Shown here one piece after another: positions 33,177 to 43,169 of a stretch of 64,000 nt of DNA. How positions within the stretch are numbered: the stretch's first letter is position 1; every line of letters starts with the position of its first letter. This DNA comes from Rikenellaceae bacterium (lineage in GTDB: Bacteria; Bacteroidota; Bacteroidia; Bacteroidales; UBA932). The stretch lies in contig DPKJ01000009.1 of the NCBI GenBank assembly GCA_003542575.1, forward strand, positions 62,444 through 126,443, read 5' to 3'. The translations under genes and the position numbers were made by a program. The notes under the pieces were generated by a model. The model did no database searches. It worked only from the letters and a program-made list of their open reading frames with translations, and was not told where the DNA came from.

Positions 33177-36100
33177 ATGAAAAAAACACTCCTTTTAACA
33201 TTGTTTATAGCTGTTGCAACTCTTGGTTGTATTTATGCCGGAAATCCCGGCACTGTGAAGCCTCTGAATGAGAGCCTGCTTTTGAGATTCCCTGATATTC
33301 ACGGTGAAAATATTGTATTCACTTATGCAGGAGATCTGTATATATCCTCAAATAACGGAGGGGTAGCCAGAAGACTAACCTCGCATATTGGTTATGAGAT
33401 GTTTCCTAAATTCTCTCCTGATGGAAAAATGATTGCCTTTACAGGTCAATATGATGGTAATACTGAGGTTTTTGTTATACCTGTTGAAGGTGGAGAACCC
33501 AAAAGGCTTACTTATACTCCAACCCTTTCAAGAGATGATGTTGGTGACAGAATGGGTCCCAATAATGTTGTAATGGACTGGACACCTGATGGTAAAAACA
33601 TTCTTTACAGGACAAGATCCTTTTCATTTAATGATTTCACCGGACAGTTGATGACTGTTCCTGTAACTGGAGGTTTATCTTCTCCTGTACCGCTAAAAAA
33701 TGGAGGATTCGCCAATTACTCTCCCGATGGGAAACATCTGGCATACAATTATATCTTCAGAGAGTTCCGTACATGGAAGAGATATGCAGGCGGTATGGCC
33801 GACGATATAAGAATCTTCAATTTTGATACTAAGTTATCCGAAAAAATAACCGATAACGTTAATCAGGATGTATTTCCAATGTGGTCGGCAGATGGCGGCA
33901 AACTCTACTACATTTCGGATAGAAATAGTTTTATGAACCTTTACGAATATGATCTTAAATCAAAAAATACAGTTCAACTTACTCATTACAATGAGTATGA
34001 CATAAAATTCCCATCTACCGGAGGTGACTACATAATCTACGAAAATGGTGGCTATCTGGTAAAATTCAATACTAAAACACAAAAGGAGGAGAGATTACAA
34101 ATATTCATTGCCAACGATGTAAACTACTCTCGTCCGGAATGGAAGGATCTTTCGAAAAGTGTTCGTTCATACTCTTTGTCACCAAATGGAGAGAGAATTT
34201 TGGCAACAGCCCGTGGAGATATTTTTTCAATCCCTTCAAAAAGTGGTGTTACATATAATCTCACAAACTCAAGCAACGCCAACGACAAAGGGGCTGACTG
34301 GGCTCCTGACGGAAGTGGTTATGCCTATATCTCAGATAAAGAGGGTGAGTTTAATATCTATTATTATGACAACAGAACCGGAAAAGAGAAGAAGCTCACC
34401 AATATTAAGGGATATATCTTCGGTTTTGAATGGTCTCCTGACTCAAAGAAAATTCTTTGGAGCGAAAAGAGAAACACTCTAAATCTTTTGGACATTGCAT
34501 CAGGAAAGAATATTGTAATTGAGCAATCCGGAATAAGCCCAATTAATGACTACAATTGGGCTCCAAATTCGGCTTATATTGTATATACCCGTCCCGGCAA
34601 ACAACTGAGTACGTTGATGGTATACGATGTGAAAGAGGGAAAGAAGATTCAAATAACCGATGAGTGGTTTTCGTCATTTGCCGGTAACTTCAGCAAAGAG
34701 GGGAATCATCTTCTTTTTGTCTCAAACAGAACATTCAACCCAACTTACAGCAACACCGAATGGAATCATGCTTATACCAATATGAGCAAGATATATGTTT
34801 TGCCCCTGACAAAGGATGCATTAGTCCCTTTTGCTGCAAAAAATGACACAGTTGCCATTGTTAAGCAGGAGTCGCCCACTGAGACCCCTAAGGTTGCAGT
34901 AACCCCTTCAAAACAGGCATCACAGGTAAAACAGGCATCACCGCCAAAGGCAACTATTCAGGTTTACAATTTTGATAATATTCCTGCCAGGATTATTGAG
35001 CTGCCCGTAGCTCCGGCTTCATACAATAACCTTCATATGATAGGAAATCTAGTCTATTACAATTCCAGAAGAGGAACCAATATTTATGATCTGGAAGCAA
35101 AAAAGGAGACAGATCTGGGAGCTCAGATTATTTTCAGTCATGGTTATAAAAAGGCACTTGCTGTATCGGGTCCCGGAACAAATATTCAGGTTATTGATGT
35201 TCCTAAGGCAGCTGTAACTGTCAATAAACCTGTTTCACTTGCCGGAGTTAAAAAACTTGTGAATTATAAAGAGGAGTGGATGCAGATTTATAACGAGACA
35301 TGGAGACAGATGAGAGACTTTTTCTATGCAAAGAATATGCATGGAGTAAGCTGGGATGAGGTTTATAAGAGATACGCAGTTTTGGTTCCCCATGTTAATC
35401 ACCGTACAGACTTAACCTATCTGATAGGTGAGATGATTGGCGAGCTGAATGTAGGCCATGCCTATTCACAAAACGGAGAGAAGCCCGAGCCGCAAAGAAT
35501 ACAAACCGGGTTACTTGGGGCCCGTTTCTCTAAGGATAAATCGGGATTCTTTAAAGTTGATAAAATTATTGAAGGAGAAAACTGGAGTAAAGGGACAACA
35601 TCACCTCTTACTGTTCAGGGAGTTGAGGTTAAAGAGGGTGATTATATTATTGCCGTTAATGGCACAAACTTATCTTCCTTTAATGATATTTACGAAACTC
35701 TTGCCGGAACTGTAGGTTCTGTTGTAGAGCTTCAAGTTAATAGTAAACCTGAAGTAGTCGGCTCAAGAAAGGTATATGTAGAGCCTATTGCCGACGAATC
35801 ATCACTATATTACTTCAACTGGGTTCGTAATAATATTAAAAAGGTATCAGAGGCAACAAACGGTGAGGTCGGGTACATTCATATTCCTGATATGGGAGTT
35901 ACGGGACTTAACGAGTTTGTTAAGCACTATTATCCACAATTGGGTAAAAAAGCTCTTATTATTGATGATAGAGGTAACGGTGGAGGCAATGTCTCTCCAA
36001 TGATTATTGAGCGCTTGCAAAGGACAATAACATTCTTTACAATGCATACAAATCAAAGCGAGGGTTCATTAAACCCTGTGGGTACATTTGACGGGCCTAA

Positions 36101-36479
36101 AGTTCTGTTAGTAAACGAGTACTCTGCTTCGGATGGAGACCTGTTTCCATACAGATTCCAGAAAAATGGTCTCGGTACAGTTATAGGAAAACGTACATGG
36201 GGAGGAGTTGTTGGTTATAGCGGGTCTATTCCGGTAGTTGATGGAGGTTCTATTGTTACTCCATCTTATGCCCCTTTTGCTGCTGATGGCAGTGGTTGGA
36301 TTATCGAAGGTGAGGGAGTCTCTCCGGATATCGAAATCTCTAACGATCCATATAAGGATTATATGGGAGATGATGAGCAACTTAACAAGGCAATTGAGGT
36401 TATCATGAGCAAAATGAAAGAGTACAAATATCTTCCTCCTATGATCCCTGCGTTCCCTGATAAAAGTTCAGGTAAATAG
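33177..36479 (+). CDS. Tricorn-type protease (S41), exported
   Basis: An 1100-residue protease with a Sec signal (about 1-21). Two beta-propeller regions of PD40/WD-like repeats (about 30-550, with several SPDGK blocks) are followed by a low-complexity Pro/Lys/Gln linker (about 565-600), a tail-domain and PDZ (about 780-880), and an S41 serine peptidase core with His761 (NVGHAYS) and the nucleophile in SASDGD (Ser983/Ser985). Tricorn complexes cut peptides made by larger proteases. Catalytic residues look intact. Bacteroidota carry exported versions that probably digest dietary or host peptides. Confidence 0.93.
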   Translation: MKKTLLLTLFIAVATLGCIYAGNPGTVKPLNESLLLRFPDIHGENIVFTYAGDLYISSNNGGVARRLTSHIGYEMFPKFSPDGKMIAFTGQYDGNTEVFVIPVEGGEPKRLTYTPTLSRDDVGDRMGPNNVVMDWTPDGKNILYRTRSFSFNDFTGQLMTVPVTGGLSSPVPLKNGGFANYSPDGKHLAYNYIFREFRTWKRYAGGMADDIRIFNFDTKLSEKITDNVNQDVFPMWSADGGKLYYISDRNSFMNLYEYDLKSKNTVQLTHYNEYDIKFPSTGGDYIIYENGGYLVKFNTKTQKEERLQIFIANDVNYSRPEWKDLSKSVRSYSLSPNGERILATARGDIFSIPSKSGVTYNLTNSSNANDKGADWAPDGSGYAYISDKEGEFNIYYYDNRTGKEKKLTNIKGYIFGFEWSPDSKKILWSEKRNTLNLLDIASGKNIVIEQSGISPINDYNWAPNSAYIVYTRPGKQLSTLMVYDVKEGKKIQITDEWFSSFAGNFSKEGNHLLFVSNRTFNPTYSNTEWNHAYTNMSKIYVLPLTKDALVPFAAKNDTVAIVKQESPTETPKVAVTPSKQASQVKQASPPKATIQVYNFDNIPARIIELPVAPASYNNLHMIGNLVYYNSRRGTNIYDLEAKKETDLGAQIIFSHGYKKALAVSGPGTNIQVIDVPKAAVTVNKPVSLAGVKKLVNYKEEWMQIYNETWRQMRDFFYAKNMHGVSWDEVYKRYAVLVPHVNHRTDLTYLIGEMIGELNVGHAYSQNGEKPEPQRIQTGLLGARFSKDKSGFFKVDKIIEGENWSKGTTSPLTVQGVEVKEGDYIIAVNGTNLSSFNDIYETLAGTVGSVVELQVNSKPEVVGSRKVYVEPIADESSLYYFNWVRNNIKKVSEATNGEVGYIHIPDMGVTGLNEFVKHYYPQLGKKALIIDDRGNGGGNVSPMIIERLQRTITFFTMHTNQSEGSLNPVGTFDGPKVLLVNEYSASDGDLFPYRFQKNGLGTVIGKRTWGGVVGYSGSIPVVDGGSIVTPSYAPFAADGSGWIIEGEGVSPDIEISNDPYKDYMGDDEQLNKAIEVIMSKMKEYKYLPPMIPAFPDKSSGK

Positions 36480-36499
36480 GGTACTGATTAAAATTAACA

Positions 36500-36535
36500 A
36501 AAAAGCAGCTTCCGGAGTGGAAGCTGCTTTTTTTT
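36500..36535 (+). terminator. Terminator of the tricorn gene
   Basis: AAAAGCAGCTTCC, loop of five bases, GGAAGCTGCTTTT followed by more T. A strong intrinsic terminator about 20 bases after the stop codon. Bases 36536-36765 hold nothing recognisable. Confidence 0.9.
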
Positions 36536-36765
36536 CAGAAAACTGCGCTGCAGCCTATGCAATTGAAACTATGAATTTGAAACTACTTTAATTTAATTTA
36601 ACCCCCACAAACTGCAGCGAAGTCTCATGATTTTTGCGGAACCCAAACTTAGATAATAAAATTCATGGTTGCTTCTGTCGCGGGCGTTGTTATAAATTGT
36701 TTCGTTTCAGTAGCTTTTAAATAGCAGTAGTTTAGTTGATTAAAAAAATCTTGTCGCAAAATGTT

Positions 36766-38409
36766 TCAGGAATTTGTGTCGGATGCATCATCATTTTGCT
36801 GAATTTTTTTATGAATTCTTCCCTTTAGTGAGCGTATGCTTGACTGAGTTGTGTTTAAAAAATCACCTATTTCCTGATTGGTAAAACCGTCTTCACTCAG
36901 AATATAAATGAGCTTTTCATAGTCGGTAAGCCTGTCCATATTGGGAAGGTGAGAGTACATATCCATGAACTCATCTCGTGATGTTATTGATGCGAGTGCA
37001 CTCCGGGTCATTAAATTTGCCTGGTCAATAACAGAATTAAGACTATCGAAGGTTTCGGATGAAACCCTTCTGCACCTGAGAGCCTCTTTGTAAACGCTGT
37101 CAATAAGCTGAGGCAATACAAATGAGGTGGTTTTGCATATTTCAGAAGTGATCCACAATCTTCTGTTATCCTGTTTAAAGTGAACCTTATCTTTTACGGC
37201 CAGAACAGCTTTGCGGTGATGTTTTTTTAAAAGCCGCATTAAAATGTAAACTGTGGCCAGAGAGAGGATTGTTGCCAGTATTAAGATGAATATGAGGATG
37301 GTTCTCTGGTTTTTAAGAGATTTGATAATTGCCTCTTTGCTCTTGATGTCATATTTTCTCTCTATCTCTGTTACCCTTTCCTGAGAAAATTTTGTAAATG
37401 CCTTAATATAAATGCCATATGCTTTTTTGTAATTTTCCCAGGCCTCTTTATAAATTCCTCTGTCAGAGTATTGATCTGCAAGGTATCTGTAGTAAAAATG
37501 GGCGTTTATTGATACGGAATCTTTAATTGCCGCAACAGAAAGTTTACTGTAGTGCATTGTGCTGTCAAGATTTCCCTGACGTTTAAAATTTGCAGCAACA
37601 AGATAATGTAATTGTGAATAGTTAACATCAAGTTTTGCTTTTTGAGCAATATTCATTGTCTTTTTGAGATACTCTATGGAAATAGTGTAGTCTGATTTTG
37701 CAGTATGATAGTAATATAGAGCATGGTTCATGTTATAAAAAAGGAAGGGGGGTAAATCAGTCTCGTCGGCAAAATAGATTAGCTGTGCTAGTGCATCTGA
37801 ATATTGTTTTTGCCCGAAATGTATCCAGAACATTTCAAGCCTGCCGTTAAAAAGGGTTATTTTGTTGGCAGCCTTGCTACTCATTTCAATAGATTTATGT
37901 ATGCTTTTAGCAGCCTCTTCTCTGTTACCTCTTGCGCGATACAATCTTCCCATATAAAGGTTGAGTGTTCCCCCAAGGTTATAATCTTTGATACCATTTC
38001 TGTTGTACAGGTTTTCGGCATCCCTTATCAGTACATATGCAGTGGAATCGTTTCTGTTTGAGTTGAACAGAGATATACCGTTAAATAACAGTGCTCTTGT
38101 ATAATTATAAGTATCCTCTCTTGAGCGAAACAGTTCTGCGTGAATAAGTATTGATGTGTCCGGTTCTGATTTGCCGTTAAGAAACTCGTATGATATTTTT
38201 CTAATGAGTTTTGAATAGGTTCTGTTTTCTTCATTAAGAATCATATTGTCGATTCTGTTCAATGAATCAAGCACATCACCCGGAGAGGTGTAAATCAGTT
38301 TATCCAGATTTGTTAGTCTCTGATTGATTAATTTCTGGGATCCGTTCTCTTTCACAGAAGTACATGAAACCAGAAATGCGGCAAGCAAAAATACCAGGAT
38401 CTTTTTCAT
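36766..38409 (-). CDS. TPR-transmembrane-HTH regulator (Bacteroides type)
   Basis: A 547-residue protein. The N-terminus has a lipobox-like signal (FLVSCTSVK); residues 40-350 form TPR repeats (YSRLHYLVAANFKRQGNLDSTMHY and others); one transmembrane helix lies at about 370-390 and the cytoplasmic end (about 500-540) is a LuxR/sigma-4-like HTH with TNQEIGDFLNTTQSSIRSLKGRIHKK. This arrangement is a Bacteroidota speciality, thought to link outside signals to transcription. Target genes are unknown; it lies next to but is not operonic with other genes (10-base gap to the kinase gene upstream). Confidence 0.8.
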   Translation of the reverse strand: MKKILVFLLAAFLVSCTSVKENGSQKLINQRLTNLDKLIYTSPGDVLDSLNRIDNMILNEENRTYSKLIRKISYEFLNGKSEPDTSILIHAELFRSREDTYNYTRALLFNGISLFNSNRNDSTAYVLIRDAENLYNRNGIKDYNLGGTLNLYMGRLYRARGNREEAAKSIHKSIEMSSKAANKITLFNGRLEMFWIHFGQKQYSDALAQLIYFADETDLPPFLFYNMNHALYYYHTAKSDYTISIEYLKKTMNIAQKAKLDVNYSQLHYLVAANFKRQGNLDSTMHYSKLSVAAIKDSVSINAHFYYRYLADQYSDRGIYKEAWENYKKAYGIYIKAFTKFSQERVTEIERKYDIKSKEAIIKSLKNQRTILIFILILATILSLATVYILMRLLKKHHRKAVLAVKDKVHFKQDNRRLWITSEICKTTSFVLPQLIDSVYKEALRCRRVSSETFDSLNSVIDQANLMTRSALASITSRDEFMDMYSHLPNMDRLTDYEKLIYILSEDGFTNQEIGDFLNTTQSSIRSLKGRIHKKIQQNDDASDTNS

Positions 38410-38418
38410 TTCAATTTA

Positions 38419-39288
38419 TTAGTTAATGCAAATATAGCTATTTGCCAGTATCTCGGCTTCATAAAGGTACCCACGCCCGAAAATATTGAGATGGTTAAGG
38501 ATATGATACAATTTGTAGATATTTATCCTTGACTCCCATCCTGGTTTTAATGGGTATTCAGTGCGATACGAATCATAGAATTTTTGAGGAAAACCACCAA
38601 AGATCATGGTCATAGCCAGATCGGCCTCTCTGTGTCCGTAATAGACAGCCGGGTCAATTATTACTGCCTCTCCTTCCGGGCCACACAGATAGTTTCCACT
38701 CCACAGGTCTCCGTGAAGAAGAGATGGGGGCTCTTCACTATCTTGTAATATTTTGCTTAGGCTCTTTTCCAGGTTATTGATTCCATTTGTAAGAGATTTG
38801 GAGGCATACCCGTTTTTCTCAGCCATTCTGTATTGGAACATTAATCTTTTATTAATGTAAAACTCACACCAGGTTGTCTTTTCGCTGCCGGTTGCAATGT
38901 TTTTCTGAACGCTCTCTCCTATAAAATTGTCTTCAAAAAATCCGAACTCAGATGCTGATTCTTTATGCATCATTGCAAACGACTTACCGAAATTTTCAAA
39001 AAAAATATTGGAGTATATTCCTCTTTCGATTAACTCTGTAATTATGAAATTGTGGGTGCAACATGCAACCCGGGGTACTCTTATTTTGCCTGATTTAGCA
39101 ATCTCTTGTATTCCGTTTGCTTCACAGTAAAACCTTTTGCTTTTGGGTCCGTATTTTATAAAATATCTTTTACCTCCCTCTGTAGTGATAATATGGTTTC
39201 CAATGTACAGATTATCAAAACTTAATGGGTGGTTTACTAAAGATTCACCAAGCAGTTTTTCTATTTCTTCCTTATATATCATACGCAA
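38419..39288 (-). CDS. Fructosamine kinase family protein
   Basis: A 289-residue kinase with the fold of aminoglycoside phosphotransferases. Catalytic loop LLHGDLWSGN has His and Asp, followed by AVIIDPAVYYGHREADLAM, the metal-binding motif typical of FN3K proteins. FN3K phosphorylates fructosamines on proteins and amino acids, leading to deglycation. An alternative start at 39282 is possible. It sits 10 bases upstream of the TPR-HTH gene and may be cotranscribed with it. Confidence 0.9.
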   Translation of the reverse strand: MRMIYKEEIEKLLGESLVNHPLSFDNLYIGNHIITTEGGKRYFIKYGPKSKRFYCEANGIQEIAKSGKIRVPRVACCTHNFIITELIERGIYSNIFFENFGKSFAMMHKESASEFGFFEDNFIGESVQKNIATGSEKTTWCEFYINKRLMFQYRMAEKNGYASKSLTNGINNLEKSLSKILQDSEEPPSLLHGDLWSGNYLCGPEGEAVIIDPAVYYGHREADLAMTMIFGGFPQKFYDSYRTEYPLKPGWESRINIYKLYHILNHLNIFGRGYLYEAEILANSYICIN

Positions 39289-39331
39289 ATTTGCTAAAAA
39301 ATTGTTATTTTTGGATTATCAATCTTTTAAT

Positions 39332-40498
39332 ATGAATTTAAGAATATTTAGATATACCGCTCTTATTCTGATAACTGCGGCCGTGGCGTTGATTAGCTCC
39401 TGCGAAAAAAATCCCTTCAATAAAGATGATTACAGAAAGGTTATAATACTGTATATGGCTGCCAATAATAATTTGAGCAGTTATGCAGAACAAAACATTT
39501 CAACCTTGAAGGGTGGTTTTATTCCCGATAAAAACAGCAGAGACATTCTTGTTGTATATGCTCATCTGGCCGGCAGTAATCCTAAACTCACCAGGCTTTA
39601 TAAAGAGAGTGACGGAACAGTTGTTGAAGACCCTGTTGCTGCCTACGAAGACCAGAACTCGGCTAATGGAGATGTTCTTAAAGCTGTTCTCAATAAGATT
39701 AAAACAATTTTTCCGGCTCGTGAATATGGGCTTATTTTGTGGTCACATGCAACAGGTTGGTTACCACAAGGATATTACAATTCTACATTTCAGGGTACAT
39801 ATTTTGAAGACCCTTATGCCGGAATTGTAAAAAGCTTTGGAGAGGACAGAGGTGTTGAAATGGAGATTAAGGAGCTAAAGTCTGCACTTCCATATCACTT
39901 CAATTTTATAATATTTGACTGTTGTTTTATGGGTGGTATTGAGTCTATTTATGAACTTAAAGACAAAGCGTCCTATATCGTTGCATCACCTACTGAAATT
40001 CTCGCAAATGGATTTCCATACAGAGACATAATGAACCCACTGTTCCAGTCAAAGTCAAATCTTGAGGAGGCTTGCAGACTCTTTTACGAATATTATAACT
40101 CTCTTTCCGGTGTACATCAATCTGCTACAATTGCTCTGTACAAGACAGATCAGCTTAAGCAGTTGTCAAATGTTACAAAAACAATTTTTAACAGCCACCG
40201 TGATAAAATTGCAACTTTAAACATGGGCAATATCCAGCCATATTTTCGTCTTAATAAAAGATGGTTTTGGGATCTTGGAGATTTAATTGAGGCGATAGCC
40301 ACACCCTCTGAATACCAGAATTTTAACACTGCTCTCAATAATGTTGTTGTAGCAAAATGGAATACCGAGTATTTTATTGACATAAAAATCGAGAAATTCT
40401 CAGGCATAAGTACCTATATCCAAAATCCTTCGAACTCATTCCTTGATACATTCTACAAGGGATTTGACTGGAATTTTGATGCAGAGATGATTAAATAA
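39332..40498 (+). CDS. Clostripain-type (C11) cysteine peptidase, lipoprotein
   Basis: A 388-residue peptidase (from the ATG at 39332) with a lipoprotein signal ending ALISSCEKN. Family blocks: YMAANNNLSSYAEQN, the catalytic His in LWSHATGW (about residue 150) and the catalytic Cys in IIFDCCFMGG. Clostripain cleaves after Arg or Lys and usually needs self-cleavage to activate. A longer in-frame start at 39137 would run backwards through the divergent kinase gene and is rejected. TATTTTTG at 39306-39313 is a -7-like sequence upstream. Confidence 0.9.
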   Translation: MNLRIFRYTALILITAAVALISSCEKNPFNKDDYRKVIILYMAANNNLSSYAEQNISTLKGGFIPDKNSRDILVVYAHLAGSNPKLTRLYKESDGTVVEDPVAAYEDQNSANGDVLKAVLNKIKTIFPAREYGLILWSHATGWLPQGYYNSTFQGTYFEDPYAGIVKSFGEDRGVEMEIKELKSALPYHFNFIIFDCCFMGGIESIYELKDKASYIVASPTEILANGFPYRDIMNPLFQSKSNLEEACRLFYEYYNSLSGVHQSATIALYKTDQLKQLSNVTKTIFNSHRDKIATLNMGNIQPYFRLNKRWFWDLGDLIEAIATPSEYQNFNTALNNVVVAKWNTEYFIDIKIEKFSGISTYIQNPSNSFLDTFYKGFDWNFDAEMIK

Positions 40499-40506
40499 AT
40501 TCTGTG

Positions 40507-40536
40507 TTGCAGGGGTGCGATTTTTTTGTATCTTTG
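40507..40536 (+). promoter_or_regulatory. Promoter of rplY operon
   Basis: TTG at 40507-40509, 19 bases, TATCTTTG at 40529-40536: an excellent Bacteroidota promoter. Start near 40543, giving a leader of about 75 bases containing the hairpin AAAAAAG-GAAA-CTTTTTT and a CCGG-6-CCGG pair. Confidence 0.75.
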
Positions 40537-40617
40537 CGACCTCTAAAAAAGGAAACTTTTTTGGTGCAATGGGATCCGGTTGGTTCCGGGTTGAGTAACA
40601 CATTTTAAATTATTATT

Positions 40618-41208
40618 ATGAAGTCAATTTCGTTGAAAGGTAGTTCAAGAGAGATTACCAAAAAAACCGCTATCAAGGCGATGAGAAGAGAGGGTCAGAT
40701 ACCATGCGTACTTTATGGACCTGAAATCAAAAACATCCATTTTGCTTTGTCAGACAGAGATCTGATGCTGATTCTTAACACTCCTAACTCTTACATCGTA
40801 AATCTTGATATTGACGGTAAAACTTATGACGCAGTATTTCACAGTGCTCAGTTTCATCCGGTAACTGATGAACCTCTTCACATAGACTTCCTGGCTGTCT
40901 CAGAAACAAGGCCGGTTGTAATTAATGTGCCGGTTGTTATCAAAGGTAATTCTGATGGTGTACGTCAGGGTGGTAAACTCATTCTTACAACAAGAAAGGT
41001 TAAAATTTCAGCCGCTTTAAAAGATCTTCCCGATAATATTGATATCGACATTACAGACCTTAAGATTGGTAAATCAATTGTTGCAGGTGATATTAAACTT
41101 GAGAAGATTCAGGTTCTTACTCCAAAAACAACAATCATCTGCTCTGTTAAGATGACACGTGCTGCCATTGGAGCTGCTGCTGCCGCTGCTTCTGCTGCAG
41201 GTAAATAG
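40618..41208 (+). CDS. rplY: Ribosomal protein bL25 (CTC form)
   Basis: A 196-residue 5S rRNA-binding protein of the long CTC type: an N-terminal L25 domain (RGSSREITKKTAIKAMRREG start seen as GSSREITKKTAIKAMR), a beta barrel second domain with VPVVIKGNSDGVRQGGKL, and a low-complexity Ala tail (AAIGAAAAAASAAGK). The tail is unusual but common in Bacteroidota. First gene of a unit with pth and an S4 protein. Confidence 0.95.
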   Translation: MKSISLKGSSREITKKTAIKAMRREGQIPCVLYGPEIKNIHFALSDRDLMLILNTPNSYIVNLDIDGKTYDAVFHSAQFHPVTDEPLHIDFLAVSETRPVVINVPVVIKGNSDGVRQGGKLILTTRKVKISAALKDLPDNIDIDITDLKIGKSIVAGDIKLEKIQVLTPKTTIICSVKMTRAAIGAAAAAASAAGK

Positions 41209-41221
41209 TAAATTATAGAGT

Positions 41222-41785
41222 ATGAGCTATCTGATTGTCGGTTTGGGAAACATCGGAATAGAATATGCTGATACTCGTCATAATATCGGTTTTTTAGTAT
41301 TGGATGTCTGGTCTCAGGCATCCAATATTATTTTTGAGAGTGGCCGTTACGGAAGTATTGCCGAATTAAGATATAAGGGGCGGAAAGTTATTCTTCTAAA
41401 GCCTTCTACCTATATGAATCTAAGTGGTAAAGCGGTAAGCTACTGGATGCAAAAAGAGAAAATTCCTCTTGAAAATGTTCTTGTAATAGTAGATGATCTT
41501 GCACTCCCTCTTGGAACATTAAGAATGAGAAAACAGGGGAGTGACGGAGGCCACAACGGTTTGAGAGATATCACTGAAACTCTCGGAACATCAAATTTTA
41601 CCAGAATAAGACTTGGAATAGGAGACAATTTTTCTAAAGGGAGGCAGGTAGATTATGTTTTGGGCAGTTGGAGTGAATCGGAGAGAAAACTTCTGCCGGA
41701 AATCTGCGATAAGACACGCGATGCCGCTTTATCATTTGTCACAATAGGTCCGGATAGAACAATGAATTTTTTCAATACAAAATAA
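41222..41785 (+). CDS. pth: Peptidyl-tRNA hydrolase
   Basis: A 187-residue enzyme that frees tRNA from peptidyl-tRNA dropped by ribosomes. YLIVGLGNIGIEYADTRHNIGF carries catalytic His20 region and the conserved Asn; KPSTYMNLSGKAV, VIVDDLALPLG (catalytic Asp) and GSDGGHNGLRDI are typical. Gap to rplY is 13 bases. Confidence 0.97.
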   Translation: MSYLIVGLGNIGIEYADTRHNIGFLVLDVWSQASNIIFESGRYGSIAELRYKGRKVILLKPSTYMNLSGKAVSYWMQKEKIPLENVLVIVDDLALPLGTLRMRKQGSDGGHNGLRDITETLGTSNFTRIRLGIGDNFSKGRQVDYVLGSWSESERKLLPEICDKTRDAALSFVTIGPDRTMNFFNTK

Positions 41786-41803
41786 GATTCACAGTGCTTT
41801 TTA

Positions 41804-42196
41804 ATGAGCAGGCTAGACAAATATCTTTGGGCTGTAAGAATTTTCAAAACCAGAAGCGAAGCTGCTGATGCATGCAAGGGCGGGAGGGTTAAAGTTAATT
41901 CTACAGAAGCTAAACCTTCAAGAGAGGTTAAGCCGGGTGATTTAATTGATTTAAGAAGGGTAAATGTCAATTATAAATACAAGGTTATTCAACAGTTGGA
42001 AAACAGATTGTCTGCCAAACTTGTTCCTGAGTATATTGAAAATATAACTCCTCAGGAGGAGCTGGATAAACTTAACGCACCCAAAGAGAGCATTTTTATT
42101 TATCGACAGAGGGGCACAGGCAGGCCTACCAAGAAAGAGAGAAGAGACATAGATGATCTTCTGGATCAATATGATCCGAATGACCAACAGGTCTGA
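41804..42196 (+). CDS. S4-domain RNA-binding protein (Hsp15-like)
   Basis: A 130-residue protein with an N-terminal S4 RNA-binding domain (LDKYLWAVRIFKTRSEAADAC, GRVKVNSTEAKPS), then a short basic tail (RQRGTGRPTKKERRD). Similar to Hsp15, which recycles stalled 50S subunits with peptidyl-tRNA; its place after pth fits such a role. Ends next to the convergent manA gene. Confidence 0.88.
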   Translation: MSRLDKYLWAVRIFKTRSEAADACKGGRVKVNSTEAKPSREVKPGDLIDLRRVNVNYKYKVIQQLENRLSAKLVPEYIENITPQEELDKLNAPKESIFIYRQRGTGRPTKKERRDIDDLLDQYDPNDQQV

Positions 42197-42209
42197 AATT
42201 TCGGTTTTT

Positions 42210-43169
42210 CTATACTTTGGCAGTTATCTCAAGTAGTGTACATTTTCCCTTAATAGAGTACTCGCCCATCTGGGCAGGAATCAGAATAACCTCTCCTTTT
42301 TTAATAGATTCAGACGAAATCCCATTCATCACGGTAGCATCACCCTGAGCGCAGAAATAGATAACAAAACTCGGAAATATATAGCTCATATTTCTGTAGG
42401 TATCGGTAATGTCTATCCGTTTGATTTTAAAGTATGGATTCTCTGCTGAGCCACCCTTAAAAATGACTTTGGATGTGTCAAGCTTCTCGTAATCAATGCA
42501 GTCAATGGCCAAATCGATGTGCATCTCCCGTGCTGTTTTAGGGTTGTGTTCTCTTCCCCAGTCGTAAACCCTGTATGTGACATCTGAAACCTGCTGTACC
42601 TCAGCTACTAAAATTCCTCCTGTTGCTGCGTGCAGTGTACCTGGTTTAATGTAGATGATATCTCCCGGAACAGGTTTGATAACATTTAGTGCGTCTACAA
42701 TTGTCTCATCGTTGCATTTGTCGTAAAACTCCTGTGCGGTAAGGTGACGATTCAGTCCAAGATATACTTTGGCATCCGGGGATGCATCAAGTATGTACCA
42801 ACACTCTGTTTTTCCGTAGCATTGGTGTCTTTCAATTGCTATTTCGTCATCGGGATGAACCTGTAGCGAAAGACTCTCTTTTATGTCAAGTATTTTAATT
42901 AAAAGAGGAAACTCGTTCCCGTATTTTTCATATATACCATCTCCCACTAAATCTCCAAGATAGGTCTCTATCAGGTCATTAATGTCATTCCCTTCAAGAA
43001 ATCCGTTGGATATGTATGAGATATCATCCTGAACCCCACTCAGCTCCCAACTTTCACCAATTATGGCATCTCCGTTGTACTCTTTACCCGGCATTGTTTT
43101 TATGCTGTCTCCGCCCCAAACTCTCTCTTTAAGAATTGGGCTGAATTTTAAGGGATATAGTTTTGTCAT
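42210..43169 (-). CDS. manA: Mannose-6-phosphate isomerase, class I
   Basis: A 319-residue zinc-dependent isomerase linking fructose-6-phosphate and mannose-6-phosphate. ERVWGGDSI at the start, SLQVHPDDEIA (zinc ligands) and KPGTLHAATGGILVAEVQQVS are family blocks. Its start overlaps the end of the CPBP gene by 41 bases in another frame, which suggests close coupling. Together with the sugar nucleotidyltransferase it probably supplies activated mannose-type sugars. Confidence 0.93.
   Translation of the reverse strand: MTKLYPLKFSPILKERVWGGDSIKTMPGKEYNGDAIIGESWELSGVQDDISYISNGFLEGNDINDLIETYLGDLVGDGIYEKYGNEFPLLIKILDIKESLSLQVHPDDEIAIERHQCYGKTECWYILDASPDAKVYLGLNRHLTAQEFYDKCNDETIVDALNVIKPVPGDIIYIKPGTLHAATGGILVAEVQQVSDVTYRVYDWGREHNPKTAREMHIDLAIDCIDYEKLDTSKVIFKGGSAENPYFKIKRIDITDTYRNMSYIFPSFVIYFCAQGDATVMNGISSESIKKGEVILIPAQMGEYSIKGKCTLLEITAKV

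Noticed and set aside
39137..39331. N-terminal extension of the clostripain gene
   Set aside because: The extension runs through the divergent kinase gene and its translation is unlike any signal or pro-domain; the ATG at 39332 begins a clear lipoprotein signal.
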